Below are positions 1-5,418 of a DNA stretch of 10,530 bases, in pieces (position 1 is the stretch's first letter; the number at the start of each line of letters is the position of its first letter). The notes under the pieces are model-generated. The model saw only the letters and a list, made by a program, of their open reading frames with translations. It was not told the origin of the DNA and searched no databases. The stretch is from an uncultured Atopobiaceae bacterium (lineage in GTDB: Bacteria > Actinomycetota > Coriobacteriia > Coriobacteriales > Atopobiaceae): contig CAAGLU010000090.1 in the NCBI GenBank assembly GCA_900770865.1, positions 1 to 10,530 of the forward strand, given 5' to 3'. Made by a program: the position numbers and the translations under genes.

Positions 1-263
1 AGCTGGAGCCCCAGGCAGATGCCCAGGAAGGGAACGCCGCGGTCAAGCGCGTCGAGGATTGCCTCGCCCTGGCCGGAGGCGTTCACGTACTCCATGGCGC
101 TCTCGAAGCTCCCCACGCCGGGAAGCACCAGGCCAGAGGCAGCGGAGATGTCCTCTGGCGCGTCCGAGATGACCGCCTCGCCACCCACAGCGGCAAGGCC
201 GTGCTGCACAGAGAGGAGGTTGCCCTTGTGGTAGTCGATGACAACGATCTTCGCTGATGCCAT
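1..263 (-). CDS. hisH: HisH, glutamine amidotransferase subunit of imidazole glycerol phosphate synthase (3' end beyond the window)
   Basis: HisH hydrolyses glutamine and passes ammonia to HisF, which forms imidazole glycerol phosphate and AICAR in the fifth step of histidine synthesis. Only the first 87 codons are present; the gene runs off base 1. The visible part opens with a Rossmann-like strand and turn (KIVVIDYHKGNLLSVQ, residues 5-20), then LVLPGVGSFESAM (45-57; the PGVGSF oxyanion-strand motif) and FLGICLGLQ (79-87), in which Cys83 is the expected class I amidotransferase nucleophile. The catalytic His and Glu would lie in the missing part. The ATG at 263-261 shares one base with the hisB stop (TGATG) and has AAGGGGG seven bases upstream, so translation is probably coupled to hisB. 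The family is about 200 residues long, so well over half is missing. The Leu in GICLGLQ, where Met is common, is a conservative variant. Identity is firm. Confidence 0.93.
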   Translation of the reverse strand, partial: MASAKIVVIDYHKGNLLSVQHGLAAVGGEAVISDAPEDISAASGLVLPGVGSFESAMEYVNASGQGEAILDALDRGVPFLGICLGLQ

Positions 264-850
264 CAGAGCGCCCCCTTCGTGGACGGGATGCCCTCCACAC
301 GCGGGTCTGGCTCGACGGCGGCCCGAAGGGCGCGGGCAAACGACTTGAACGTGGCCTCAAGGATGTGGTGGGCGTTTTCGCCGGCAACCTCGCGCAGGTG
401 GACAGTCATGCCGGCGTCGCGTGCCAGACCGCAGAAGAACTCGTGTCCAAGCTCGGTGTCGAAGGTGCCAACCTTTTCGGGGCCAATGGGCACGTCCCAG
501 TACAGCTCGCCGCGGCCGGAGATGTCGACGGCCGCCATGATCAGGGCCTCGTCGAGCGGAACCAGCGCATCGCCAAAGCGGCGGATGCCGCGCTTATCGC
601 CCAGCGCCTGGCGCAGCGCCTGCCCCAGCACGATGCCCGTGTCCTCCACGGTGTGGTGGTCGTCCACCCAGGTGTCGCCCTTCACATGCACCGTGAGGTC
701 CACGAGCGAGTGGCGCGAGAGTGCCGTGAGCATGTGGTCGAAGAACCCCACGCCCGTCGAGATGTCCGAGGTACCGGTGCCATCGAGGTTCACCGTGACC
801 TCGATTGAGGTCTCGGCGGTCTGCCGAGAGACGCTTGCCACGCGTGCCAT
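263..850 (-). CDS. hisB: HisB, imidazoleglycerol-phosphate dehydratase (monofunctional)
   Basis: This enzyme dehydrates imidazole glycerol phosphate to imidazole acetol phosphate, the step before HisC. From the start chosen here the protein has 195 residues, the usual size of a stand-alone dehydratase with no fused histidinol-phosphate phosphatase. Visible family motifs are GFFDHMLTALSRHS (35-48), DDHHTVEDTGI (63-73) and GHEFFCGLA (135-143), then ENAHHILEATFKSFARAL (158-175); their His and Glu residues build the Mn(II)-binding active site in this family. Two start codons compete: ATG at 856, overlapping the hisC stop as ATGA, and ATG at 850. AAGGGGG at 864-858 is one base from the first but seven from the second, the same spacing as in hisH. 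The 850 start also gives the typical N-terminus (ARVASVSRQTAETSI). Using 856 would add only Met-Thr. Histidinol-phosphate phosphatase must be encoded elsewhere. Confidence 0.96.
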   Translation of the reverse strand: MARVASVSRQTAETSIEVTVNLDGTGTSDISTGVGFFDHMLTALSRHSLVDLTVHVKGDTWVDDHHTVEDTGIVLGQALRQALGDKRGIRRFGDALVPLDEALIMAAVDISGRGELYWDVPIGPEKVGTFDTELGHEFFCGLARDAGMTVHLREVAGENAHHILEATFKSFARALRAAVEPDPRVEGIPSTKGAL

Positions 851-852
851 GG

Positions 853-1944
853 TCATTCCCCCTTCAAGATGGACGTGAGTGCCGCGACCACAAGGTCGTT
901 CTCCTCGGGCTTGCCCACGGTGATGCGCAGGCAGTCCTCGAGGCCGGGCGTGAACGAGAAGTCCCTCACCAGTATGGAGTGCTCGTCGCGCAGGCGGCAC
1001 CACACCTCGTGGGCGTGCGGCACGCGGACGCAGAGGAAGTTTGCCTGGCTGGGCCACACGCGCACGCCCAGCGGCGCGAGGCCACCCAGCATGTTGGAGA
1101 GGCGACTGCGGTCCTGGCGTATGGCCTGGATGGCGGGCTGGAACGCGTCACGATGCGTGACGGCGGCAAGGGCGGCGGCCTGGTCGAGCACGCTCACCGA
1201 GTAGGGCTGCCGCACGGCGGCAAGCGCCGCCACAACAGGAGCGCTTGCCAACACGTAGCCCACACGGGCACCAGCCAGCGCAAACGCCTTGGATAAGGTG
1301 TGCAGCACGGCAAGGTTCTGGTACTCGCCAAGCAGGTCCTCGACGGTCGAGCCGGGGTCCGCGAACTCGATGTAGGCCTCGTCCACAAGCACGATGCCCG
1401 GGCATGCCTCGCAGAGGCGGCGCACGCCATCGCGCGGGAAGAGGTCGCCCGTAGGGTTGTTGGGCGAGGTCACCACGACGAGCGTCGCCGTGCGCGCGGC
1501 CTCGACCAGGGCGTCCACGTTGGGGGCAAAGTCCTTCTCGCGGGGCACCTCGACCACGGGCGTCTCGACCATGGAGGCGTAGAGGCCGTAGACCGAGAAG
1601 GTGGGCGGGCAGCTCACGAGGGCGTGCCCGGCGCCGCCAAACGCCAAGAAGAGGTTGAAGAGAAGCTCGTCGCCGCCGTTGCCAACAATCACCTGCTCGG
1701 GCGCCACGCCATGCCACGCCGCGATCTGGGCGCGGAGCTCTCCCCCAAGGGGCACCGGGTAGCGGTTCCACGCGGCCTCGGTCACGGCCTTGGCCAGCGC
1801 TGGCGCAACCTCGGGCGGAATGCCGTAGTTGTTCTCGTTTGCCGAGAGGATCACGTCGACGGGCGAGAAGGCCGGGTCATAGGGCTCGAGCGCCGCCGCG
1901 GACGGCCGCATGAGAGCGCGAACCTCTGGTGTGATGCCTGCCAT
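853..1944 (-). CDS. hisC: HisC, histidinol-phosphate aminotransferase (PLP-dependent)
   Basis: HisC transfers an amino group from glutamate to imidazole acetol phosphate, giving histidinol phosphate; related enzymes can also act on aromatic amino acid precursors. The protein has 363 residues, normal for the fold-type I (class I/II) family. Visible elements in order are ILSANENNYG (32-41, substrate-binding loop), VGNGGDELLF (87-96, cofactor phosphate-binding turn), VTSPNNPTGD (158-167), LVDEAYIEFA (186-195, with the Asp and Tyr that contact PLP) and TLSKAFALAGARVGY (216-230). Lys219 is the expected Schiff-base lysine, and Arg227 lies in the conserved phosphate-contacting segment. The C-terminal LRITVGKPEEN (339-349) carries the substrate carboxylate-binding Arg. 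I chose ATG 1944 because GAGGGG lies eight bases upstream and the N-terminus then matches the family; extending upstream to 2007 adds only unlike sequence overlapping hisD. The gap is five bases to hisD and two to hisB. Confidence 0.95.
   Translation of the reverse strand: MAGITPEVRALMRPSAAALEPYDPAFSPVDVILSANENNYGIPPEVAPALAKAVTEAAWNRYPVPLGGELRAQIAAWHGVAPEQVIVGNGGDELLFNLFLAFGGAGHALVSCPPTFSVYGLYASMVETPVVEVPREKDFAPNVDALVEAARTATLVVVTSPNNPTGDLFPRDGVRRLCEACPGIVLVDEAYIEFADPGSTVEDLLGEYQNLAVLHTLSKAFALAGARVGYVLASAPVVAALAAVRQPYSVSVLDQAAALAAVTHRDAFQPAIQAIRQDRSRLSNMLGGLAPLGVRVWPSQANFLCVRVPHAHEVWCRLRDEHSILVRDFSFTPGLEDCLRITVGKPEENDLVVAALTSILKGE
858..864 (-). promoter_or_regulatory. Ribosome binding site that decides the hisB start
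   Basis: AAGGGGG on the minus strand lies seven bases before the ATG at 850 but only one base before the ATG at 856. The same sequence at the same distance (277-271) precedes hisH. This favours 850 as the hisB start even though 856 would give a neat ATGA overlap with hisC. Confidence 0.6.
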
Positions 1945-1949
1945 CGCCC

Positions 1950-3350
1950 CTACCCCTCGTATCCCGGAAGCTTGGGCACACCCGGCGTGTCGAGCGTGCG
2001 CGGCCACGCGGTGTGCGTGGCGTCATCGCAGGCAGCGGAAGAGTCCGAGAAGCCCTTCTCACCCTCCTTGGCCAGCTTCACGCGGAGGCCTGCGGAGAGT
2101 GCATGCGCCCAGAGGCCCTCGGCCTGGGCCATGGCCTGGACGGCAGGAGCATCCGCAAGAAGACCCTGTGGCGTGTAGGAGATGACGCTCGAGCGCTTCT
2201 GGAAGTCGTAGACGCCCAGGGGGTTGGAGAAGCGCGCCGTGCCGCCGGTGGGAAGCGTGTGATCGGGGCCGGCAACGTAGTCGCCCAGGGGCTCCGAGCT
2301 CCAGGCGCCCACAAAGATGGCGCCCGCATTGCGCACCGAGCCCAGGAGCGACATGGCGTCCTCGCAGTGCAGTTCGAGGTGCTCCGGCGCCACCACGTTC
2401 ACGGCCTCGACCGCCTCAGCCAGCGTCGCTGCGACAACCACCACGCCGCGGTCGTCGAGCGAGGCGCGCGTGATCTTCTCGCGCGGGCTCTGCGAGACCA
2501 GGCGCTCGACGGCGGCGAGGACGCGGTCGGGAAGCGCGGGATCGCAGGTCACGAGGTAGCAGGAAGCCATGGGATCGTGTTCGGCCTGGGCCATGAGGTC
2601 CGCCGCCACCACGACCGGATCTGCGGAGGAGTCTGCCAGGACGCAGACCTCGGAGGGGCCGGCGATCATGTCGATGCCCACGTCACCGGAGACGTGGCGC
2701 TTTGCGGCGGCAACATAGGCGTTGCCAGGGCCCACGACCTTGTCGACGCGGGGGATGGTCTCGGTGCCGTACGCTACGGCGCCGATTGCCTGCGCGCCGC
2801 CGACGGCGTAGACCTCGTCGACGCCCGCCACCTTGGCGGCCGCCAGCGTGTAGGCAGAGAGCGTGCCATCGTGCTGGGGCGGCGTCACCATGACCACGCG
2901 GCGCACCCCCGCGACCTTGGCGGGAATGGCGTCCATGAGCACCGTCGAGGGGTACTGCGCGCGGCCGCCGGGCACGTAGATGGCCACGGAGTCGAGCGGC
3001 GTCACCTTGACGCCCAGGATGGTGCCGTCGGGGCGCGTCTCGAACCAGGAGTTCTCGCGCTGACGCTCGTGGAACTCGCGAATCTGGCGGTACGCACGGC
3101 GCAGCGAGGCGAGAAACTCCTCGTCCACCATGCCCGGCGCGGCGTCCACCAGCTCCTGCGGAACGCGGAAGTCGCTCGGGCAGGCTCCGTCGAAGCGCTG
3201 GCAATACTCGCGCACGGCAGCATCGCCGCGCTCGCGCACGTCATCCACGATGGCGGCGGCGCTGTCCATGACCTCGCGGGGGAGCGCCCCCGAGCGGTTG
3301 AGGTCTGCCTGCGTGAGCGCCTGTCCGGCGGCAAGCGTGATCCTTCTCAA
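1950..3350 (-). CDS. hisD: HisD, histidinol dehydrogenase, with C-terminal extension and TTG start
   Basis: HisD is the last enzyme of the pathway and oxidises L-histidinol to L-histidine in two NAD-dependent steps using a Zn ion. The protein has 466 residues against about 430 for typical homologues. Visible motifs are YVPGGRAQYPSTVLM (125-139), GPGNAYVAAAKR (207-218), IAGPSEVCVLAD (229-240), MAQAEHDP (253-260), APEHLELHCED (321-331), GDYVAGPDHTLPTGG (356-370) and EGLWAHAL (411-418). By alignment with the E. coli enzyme, the Zn ligands are Gln255, His258, Asp357 and His416, and the catalytic pair is Glu323-His324; all are present. I chose TTG 3350 because it gives the usual N-terminus (LRRITL), follows the hisZG stop by two bases, and has GGGGAG five bases upstream; the ATG alternative further in would remove conserved sequence. 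The surplus length is a roughly 40-residue tail (427-466) after the last conserved His. Confidence 0.95.
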   Translation of the reverse strand: MRRITLAAGQALTQADLNRSGALPREVMDSAAAIVDDVRERGDAAVREYCQRFDGACPSDFRVPQELVDAAPGMVDEEFLASLRRAYRQIREFHERQRENSWFETRPDGTILGVKVTPLDSVAIYVPGGRAQYPSTVLMDAIPAKVAGVRRVVMVTPPQHDGTLSAYTLAAAKVAGVDEVYAVGGAQAIGAVAYGTETIPRVDKVVGPGNAYVAAAKRHVSGDVGIDMIAGPSEVCVLADSSADPVVVAADLMAQAEHDPMASCYLVTCDPALPDRVLAAVERLVSQSPREKITRASLDDRGVVVVAATLAEAVEAVNVVAPEHLELHCEDAMSLLGSVRNAGAIFVGAWSSEPLGDYVAGPDHTLPTGGTARFSNPLGVYDFQKRSSVISYTPQGLLADAPAVQAMAQAEGLWAHALSAGLRVKLAKEGEKGFSDSSAACDDATHTAWPRTLDTPGVPKLPGYEG

Positions 3351-3352
3351 AG

Positions 3353-5023
3353 CTACTCCCCTCCCGCGACCTCGGCGAGACGCGTCGCCAGGTCGCGAAT
3401 CCTCTTGTCGCAGCGGTATGCGGCCGGCCCCGCGAAGAAGCGGGCGGTGCACTCCATGACCTCGTCCACGACCACGAGGTCGTTCTCACGAAGCGTGGTT
3501 CCCGTGGCCGTGATGTCGACGATGCGGTCGGTCATGCCCACGATGGGCCCCAGCTCGATGTTGCCGTGCAGCGTCACGATGTCAACCTGCTGGCCAATGG
3601 AGTCGTAGTAGGCCTGCGTGATGCGCGGGTACTTGGTTGCCACGCGCACGGTGCCGCGCCAGGCATAGTTGCGCTCCGCGACGCCAGCCTTGGCGCGCGG
3701 CTCGGCCACCACGAAGCGGCAGCCGCCAAAGCCGAGGTCGACGAGCTGGAGCACGTCCATGTTGGCCTCCACGAGCGAGTCGCGCCCGCAGATGCCGCAG
3801 TCGCAGCCACCGTGGCCCACGAAGGCCGGCGCGTCCTGGGCGCGCACGATCACGTACTCCACGTCGCCCTCGCGCACGGTGAGCTGGCGACCGGGTTCAC
3901 GCAGGCCCTCAACCGGGAGCCCCGCCGCCTCGAGGACGCGAATCGTGTCCTTGAGGAGCGACCCCTTGGGGACGGCGATGCGCAGGGGCCTCTCGGCAAG
4001 CCTCACGCCGGGAGTGACCACGCCCGACTCGCCCGGCTCGCCCAGGATCTCCTGCAGACGCTCGAGCGAGAGGGCAAAGCCGCAGGCAGCAGTGCCCTCG
4101 CGGCCAAGGTTGGCGAGAACCGCGTCGTAGCGGCCGCCGGACGCCAGAGACGCCGCGATGCCCTCGGCGTATCCCTTGAAGATGATGCCCGTGTAGTAGT
4201 CGAACGAGTTGATGATAGAGAAGTCGAAGGACGCGCGGCCGTTAGAGAAGAGGCCGGAGAGCGAGTCGACCAGGCGCGAGAGCTCGGCGGTGCCCCGGGC
4301 GTCCTTCTCGACGCCAGCCGCGTCGAGAAGGACGTCGAGCTCGGAAACCACCTCGGTGCCCCCCACCAAGCGAGGGATGCGCCGGATGGCCCGCGCGGCG
4401 GCGGACTCGAGCTCGCCTGCCGAGACGGCCTTCTCGACCAGCTCGTCCAGCGAGACGAAGTCGGAGTCGTGCACCAGGGCAAGGGCCTCCTCACGGAAGC
4501 GCGCGCTGGGCGCACAGGCGTCGAGCAGGGCCTTGAGCGGGGTGACCGAACCCAGCACGATGCGCCATGCCGGCACCTCGAGCGCACCGAGCGTCTCGGC
4601 GAGAAGGTCCACGACCTCGTGCTCGGCGGCGGCGCCGTCACCGCCCACAAGCTCCACGCCCAGTTGCGTGAACTGGCGCGGCTGGCCCTTGAGGGAGGAC
4701 TCCTCGCGCACGACCGGCGCCTCGTAGCGAAGGCGCACGGGAAGGCGGTCTGGGCTCACGCGCGTAGAAATCATGCGCGCGATGGGGAGCGTGAGGTCCG
4801 GGCGCAGCGTGAGGAGACTGCCGTCCACGTCGAAGAGCTGGAACGGCAAGCCCTTGATGCGGCCCGCGCGCTCGAGCGCATCGCGCGACTCCAAGAGCGG
4901 CGTCTCCACCGGGAGGTACCCATGCGACGAGAAGACCTCGCGCACGGTGCCGGAGATGCGCTCGCGCGCGAGCGCCTCCTGAGGAAGGATGTCTCGGAAC
5001 CCGCTTGGTGTGCCTGCTATCAC
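3353..5023 (-). CDS. hisZG: HisZ-HisG fusion: ATP phosphoribosyltransferase regulatory and catalytic subunits in one chain
   Basis: ATP phosphoribosyltransferase joins ATP and PRPP in the first, feedback-controlled step of histidine synthesis. Short-form HisG needs HisZ, a HisRS-like protein without tRNA charging activity; here both are in one 556-residue reading frame. Residues 1-330 are the HisZ part: TPSGFRDILPQEA (5-17), RPDLTLPIARM (74-84), RYEAPVVREE (99-108, motif-2-like), FDYYTGIIFKGY (274-285) and ASGGRYDAVL (294-303, motif-3-like). After a short linker the HisG part begins at RPLRIAVPKGSLL (345-357) and continues with VATKYP (461-466) and IVDITATGTTLRENDL (501-516), the PRPP-binding loop. 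It lacks the extra C-terminal regulatory domain of long HisG. An uncommon GCDCGICGRD (406-415) replaces the usual GAADxGIxGKD. I chose GTG 5023: AGAGGGG is five bases upstream and the family N-terminus begins there. The frame stays open up to a GTG at 5140, but that stretch is unlike HisZ. hisD follows after two bases. Confidence 0.94.
   Translation of the reverse strand: MIAGTPSGFRDILPQEALARERISGTVREVFSSHGYLPVETPLLESRDALERAGRIKGLPFQLFDVDGSLLTLRPDLTLPIARMISTRVSPDRLPVRLRYEAPVVREESSLKGQPRQFTQLGVELVGGDGAAAEHEVVDLLAETLGALEVPAWRIVLGSVTPLKALLDACAPSARFREEALALVHDSDFVSLDELVEKAVSAGELESAAARAIRRIPRLVGGTEVVSELDVLLDAAGVEKDARGTAELSRLVDSLSGLFSNGRASFDFSIINSFDYYTGIIFKGYAEGIAASLASGGRYDAVLANLGREGTAACGFALSLERLQEILGEPGESGVVTPGVRLAERPLRIAVPKGSLLKDTIRVLEAAGLPVEGLREPGRQLTVREGDVEYVIVRAQDAPAFVGHGGCDCGICGRDSLVEANMDVLQLVDLGFGGCRFVVAEPRAKAGVAERNYAWRGTVRVATKYPRITQAYYDSIGQQVDIVTLHGNIELGPIVGMTDRIVDITATGTTLRENDLVVVDEVMECTARFFAGPAAYRCDKRIRDLATRLAEVAGGE
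3356..3365 (-). promoter_or_regulatory. Ribosome binding site supporting the TTG start of hisD
   Basis: GGGAGGGGAG lies five bases before TTG at 3350, inside the last codons of hisZG. It supports the rare TTG start, which is also the one that yields the family N-terminus. Confidence 0.65.
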
Positions 5024-5028
5024 GCCTG

Positions 5029-5039
5029 CCCCTCTCCCC
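5029..5039 (-). promoter_or_regulatory. Ribosome binding site supporting the GTG start of hisZG
   Basis: GGGGAGAGGGG ends five bases before GTG at 5023. It argues for initiation here and against the in-frame GTG at 5140, 117 bases upstream. Confidence 0.65.
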
Positions 5040-5137
5040 TTCTGGTACGTAGAGCATACCGCTCTGCCGCGACGGAAATTGCCGCGCGCGACGGACGTCA
5101 CGCGCTTCTCGTGCGGCGAGTGCTTCTCGTGCGTTGT

Positions 5138-5157
5138 CACTTTAGCATACTAAAGTG
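5138..5157. promoter_or_regulatory. Operator-like dyad upstream of hisZG
   Basis: Perfect 8-bp arms CACTTTAG and CTAAAGTG flank a four-base centre (TATG on the minus strand). The site lies 115 bases before the hisZG start and is much richer in A+T than its surroundings. A -10-like hexamer TAGTAT overlaps it, which suits a repressor site. Its size and symmetry fit a dimeric helix-turn-helix regulator. From memory, a TrpR-superfamily regulator of the YerC/HisR type has been proposed to control histidine genes in some Gram-positives; linking this site to it is inference. A hairpin role in RNA is less likely because the arms are AT-rich and no T-run follows. Confidence 0.5.
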
Positions 5158-5186
5158 CTCAGGGTGCCGTGCAGCCGCCGCACACA

Positions 5187-5200
5187 GAGCGTTAACGCTC
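5187..5200. promoter_or_regulatory. Perfect 14-bp palindrome GAGCGTTAACGCTC, possible second protein-binding site
   Basis: The sequence is identical to its own reverse complement with no central spacer and lies 29 bases upstream of the operator-like dyad. With no loop it is a poor RNA hairpin, so a DNA-binding site is the more natural reading. The two dyads are unlike in sequence, so they would bind different regulators, or one may be chance. I do not recognise the motif. Confidence 0.3.
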
Positions 5201-5269
5201 CATTCATATGGGGAGAGTACAGCGGCGGGACACGAGGGCTAGGGCTCGTGCGCGAGTCGCCGGAAGCCC

Positions 5270-5356
5270 CGTTTTGTTGCGTTTCTCGCCATTTCCCGCC
5301 CTACGGCGATCATTTGTCGCCGGAGGGGCCTCCATGATGCAAGCTGCAACAAAACG
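5270..5356. repeat. 87-bp segment bounded by perfect 11-bp inverted repeats
   Basis: CGTTTTGTTGC at 5270-5280 is repeated as its exact reverse complement at 5346-5356. Between the arms are an inner stem at 5304-5322 (CGGCGA and TCGCCG arms, seven-base loop) and GGAGG/CCTCC arms at 5323-5334. The whole could fold as a branched RNA on either strand or be a very small inverted-repeat element. GCCC occurs close to both ends but not at matching offsets, so I see no clear target-site duplication. It contains no reading frame worth naming. Confidence 0.45.
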
Positions 5357-5368
5357 CGCCCTCAGGCG
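5349..5368 (-). terminator. Weak terminator-like stem with T-rich tail after murJ
   Basis: On the minus strand a four-bp GC stem, CGCC-TGAG-GGCG (5368-5357), is followed by CGTTTTGTT. It is the only place downstream of murJ where a stem runs into a T-rich stretch in the direction of transcription. The stem is short, so termination would be weak on its own. It overlaps the end of the inverted-repeat segment, so the T-rich tail may simply be that repeat. Confidence 0.25.
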
Positions 5369-5373
5369 ACTGC

Positions 5374-5418
5374 GATGAGACAAAGGGACTGTCCCTTTGT
5401 CTCATCCCTTTGTCTCAT
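5374..5418. repeat. 33-bp perfect palindrome with tandemly duplicated arm at the 3' end of murJ
   Basis: GATGAGACAAAGGGAC (5374-5389) and its exact complement GTCCCTTTGTCTCATC (5391-5406) flank a single base, giving 16 perfect pairs, or 13-14 allowing for a loop. The unit CCCTTTGTCTCAT then occurs twice in tandem (5393-5405 and 5406-5418), and the second copy supplies the murJ stop codon at 5417-5415. No T-run follows on either strand, so it is not a standard intrinsic terminator, though the hairpin could block read-through or protect the murJ mRNA end. It resembles a dispersed REP-like palindrome; related palindromes containing GACAAAGGGAC seem familiar to me from other high-GC Gram-positive genomes, but I cannot verify this here. 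Confidence 0.7.

Larger units (their letters stand above)
5024..5414. other. Gene-free spacer between murJ and the his operon, rich in dyad symmetry
   Basis: This 391-base stretch separates the end of murJ from hisZG. I see no convincing gene in it. From the murJ side it contains a long perfect palindrome, a small stem with a T-rich tail, an inverted-repeat-bounded segment, a hairpin at 5231-5250 (CACGAG and CTCGTG arms, eight-base loop), a 14-bp palindrome, an operator-like dyad, and a probable untranslated leader of about 115 bases. The leader holds a 12-bp direct repeat (5104-5115 and 5122-5133, period 18) and a small stem at 5051-5065 (AGAGC and GCTCT arms). The his promoter must lie here unless the operon is read through from murJ. 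I could not find a good -35/-10 pair; the best -10-like hexamer, TAGTAT, is inside the operator-like dyad at 5152-5147. Confidence 0.7.

Noticed and set aside
257..878. Overlapping plus-strand frames opposite hisB
   Set aside because: The opposite strand encodes a complete HisB with all motifs; these frames show no motif of their own.
851..1057. Upstream-extended hisB frame starting at 1057
   Set aside because: The added residues overlap hisC in another frame and look like an out-of-frame translation; the family N-terminus begins at 850.
3351..3452. Upstream-extended hisD frame starting at 3452
   Set aside because: The added residues are an out-of-frame reading of the end of hisZG; TTG 3350 gives the family N-terminus and has its own ribosome binding site.
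2013..3608. Long open frame on the plus strand (531 codons) opposite hisD and part of hisZG
   Set aside because: Its composition (Arg, Gly, His and Ala rich, no recognisable motifs) is typical of the antisense frame of a GC-rich gene, and the opposite strand encodes clear HisD and HisG.
5024..5140. 39-residue N-terminal extension of HisZG starting at GTG 5140
   Set aside because: The extension is basic and unlike HisZ, the GTG lies inside the operator-like dyad, and a good ribosome binding site sits before GTG 5023.
3566..5242. Long open frame on the plus strand (558 codons) opposite hisZG
   Set aside because: It is the antisense shadow of hisZG, with low-complexity Arg/Ala/His/Glu content and no domain signature.
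5374..5406. Standard intrinsic terminator for murJ
   Set aside because: The stem is strong, but no T-run follows in the direction of transcription; a repeat element is the better description, although it may still impede polymerase.
5024..5414. T-box riboswitch or classical his attenuator before hisZG
   Set aside because: I see no T-box-like conserved element, no run of consecutive His codons followed by a stop, and no strong stem with a T-run before hisZG.
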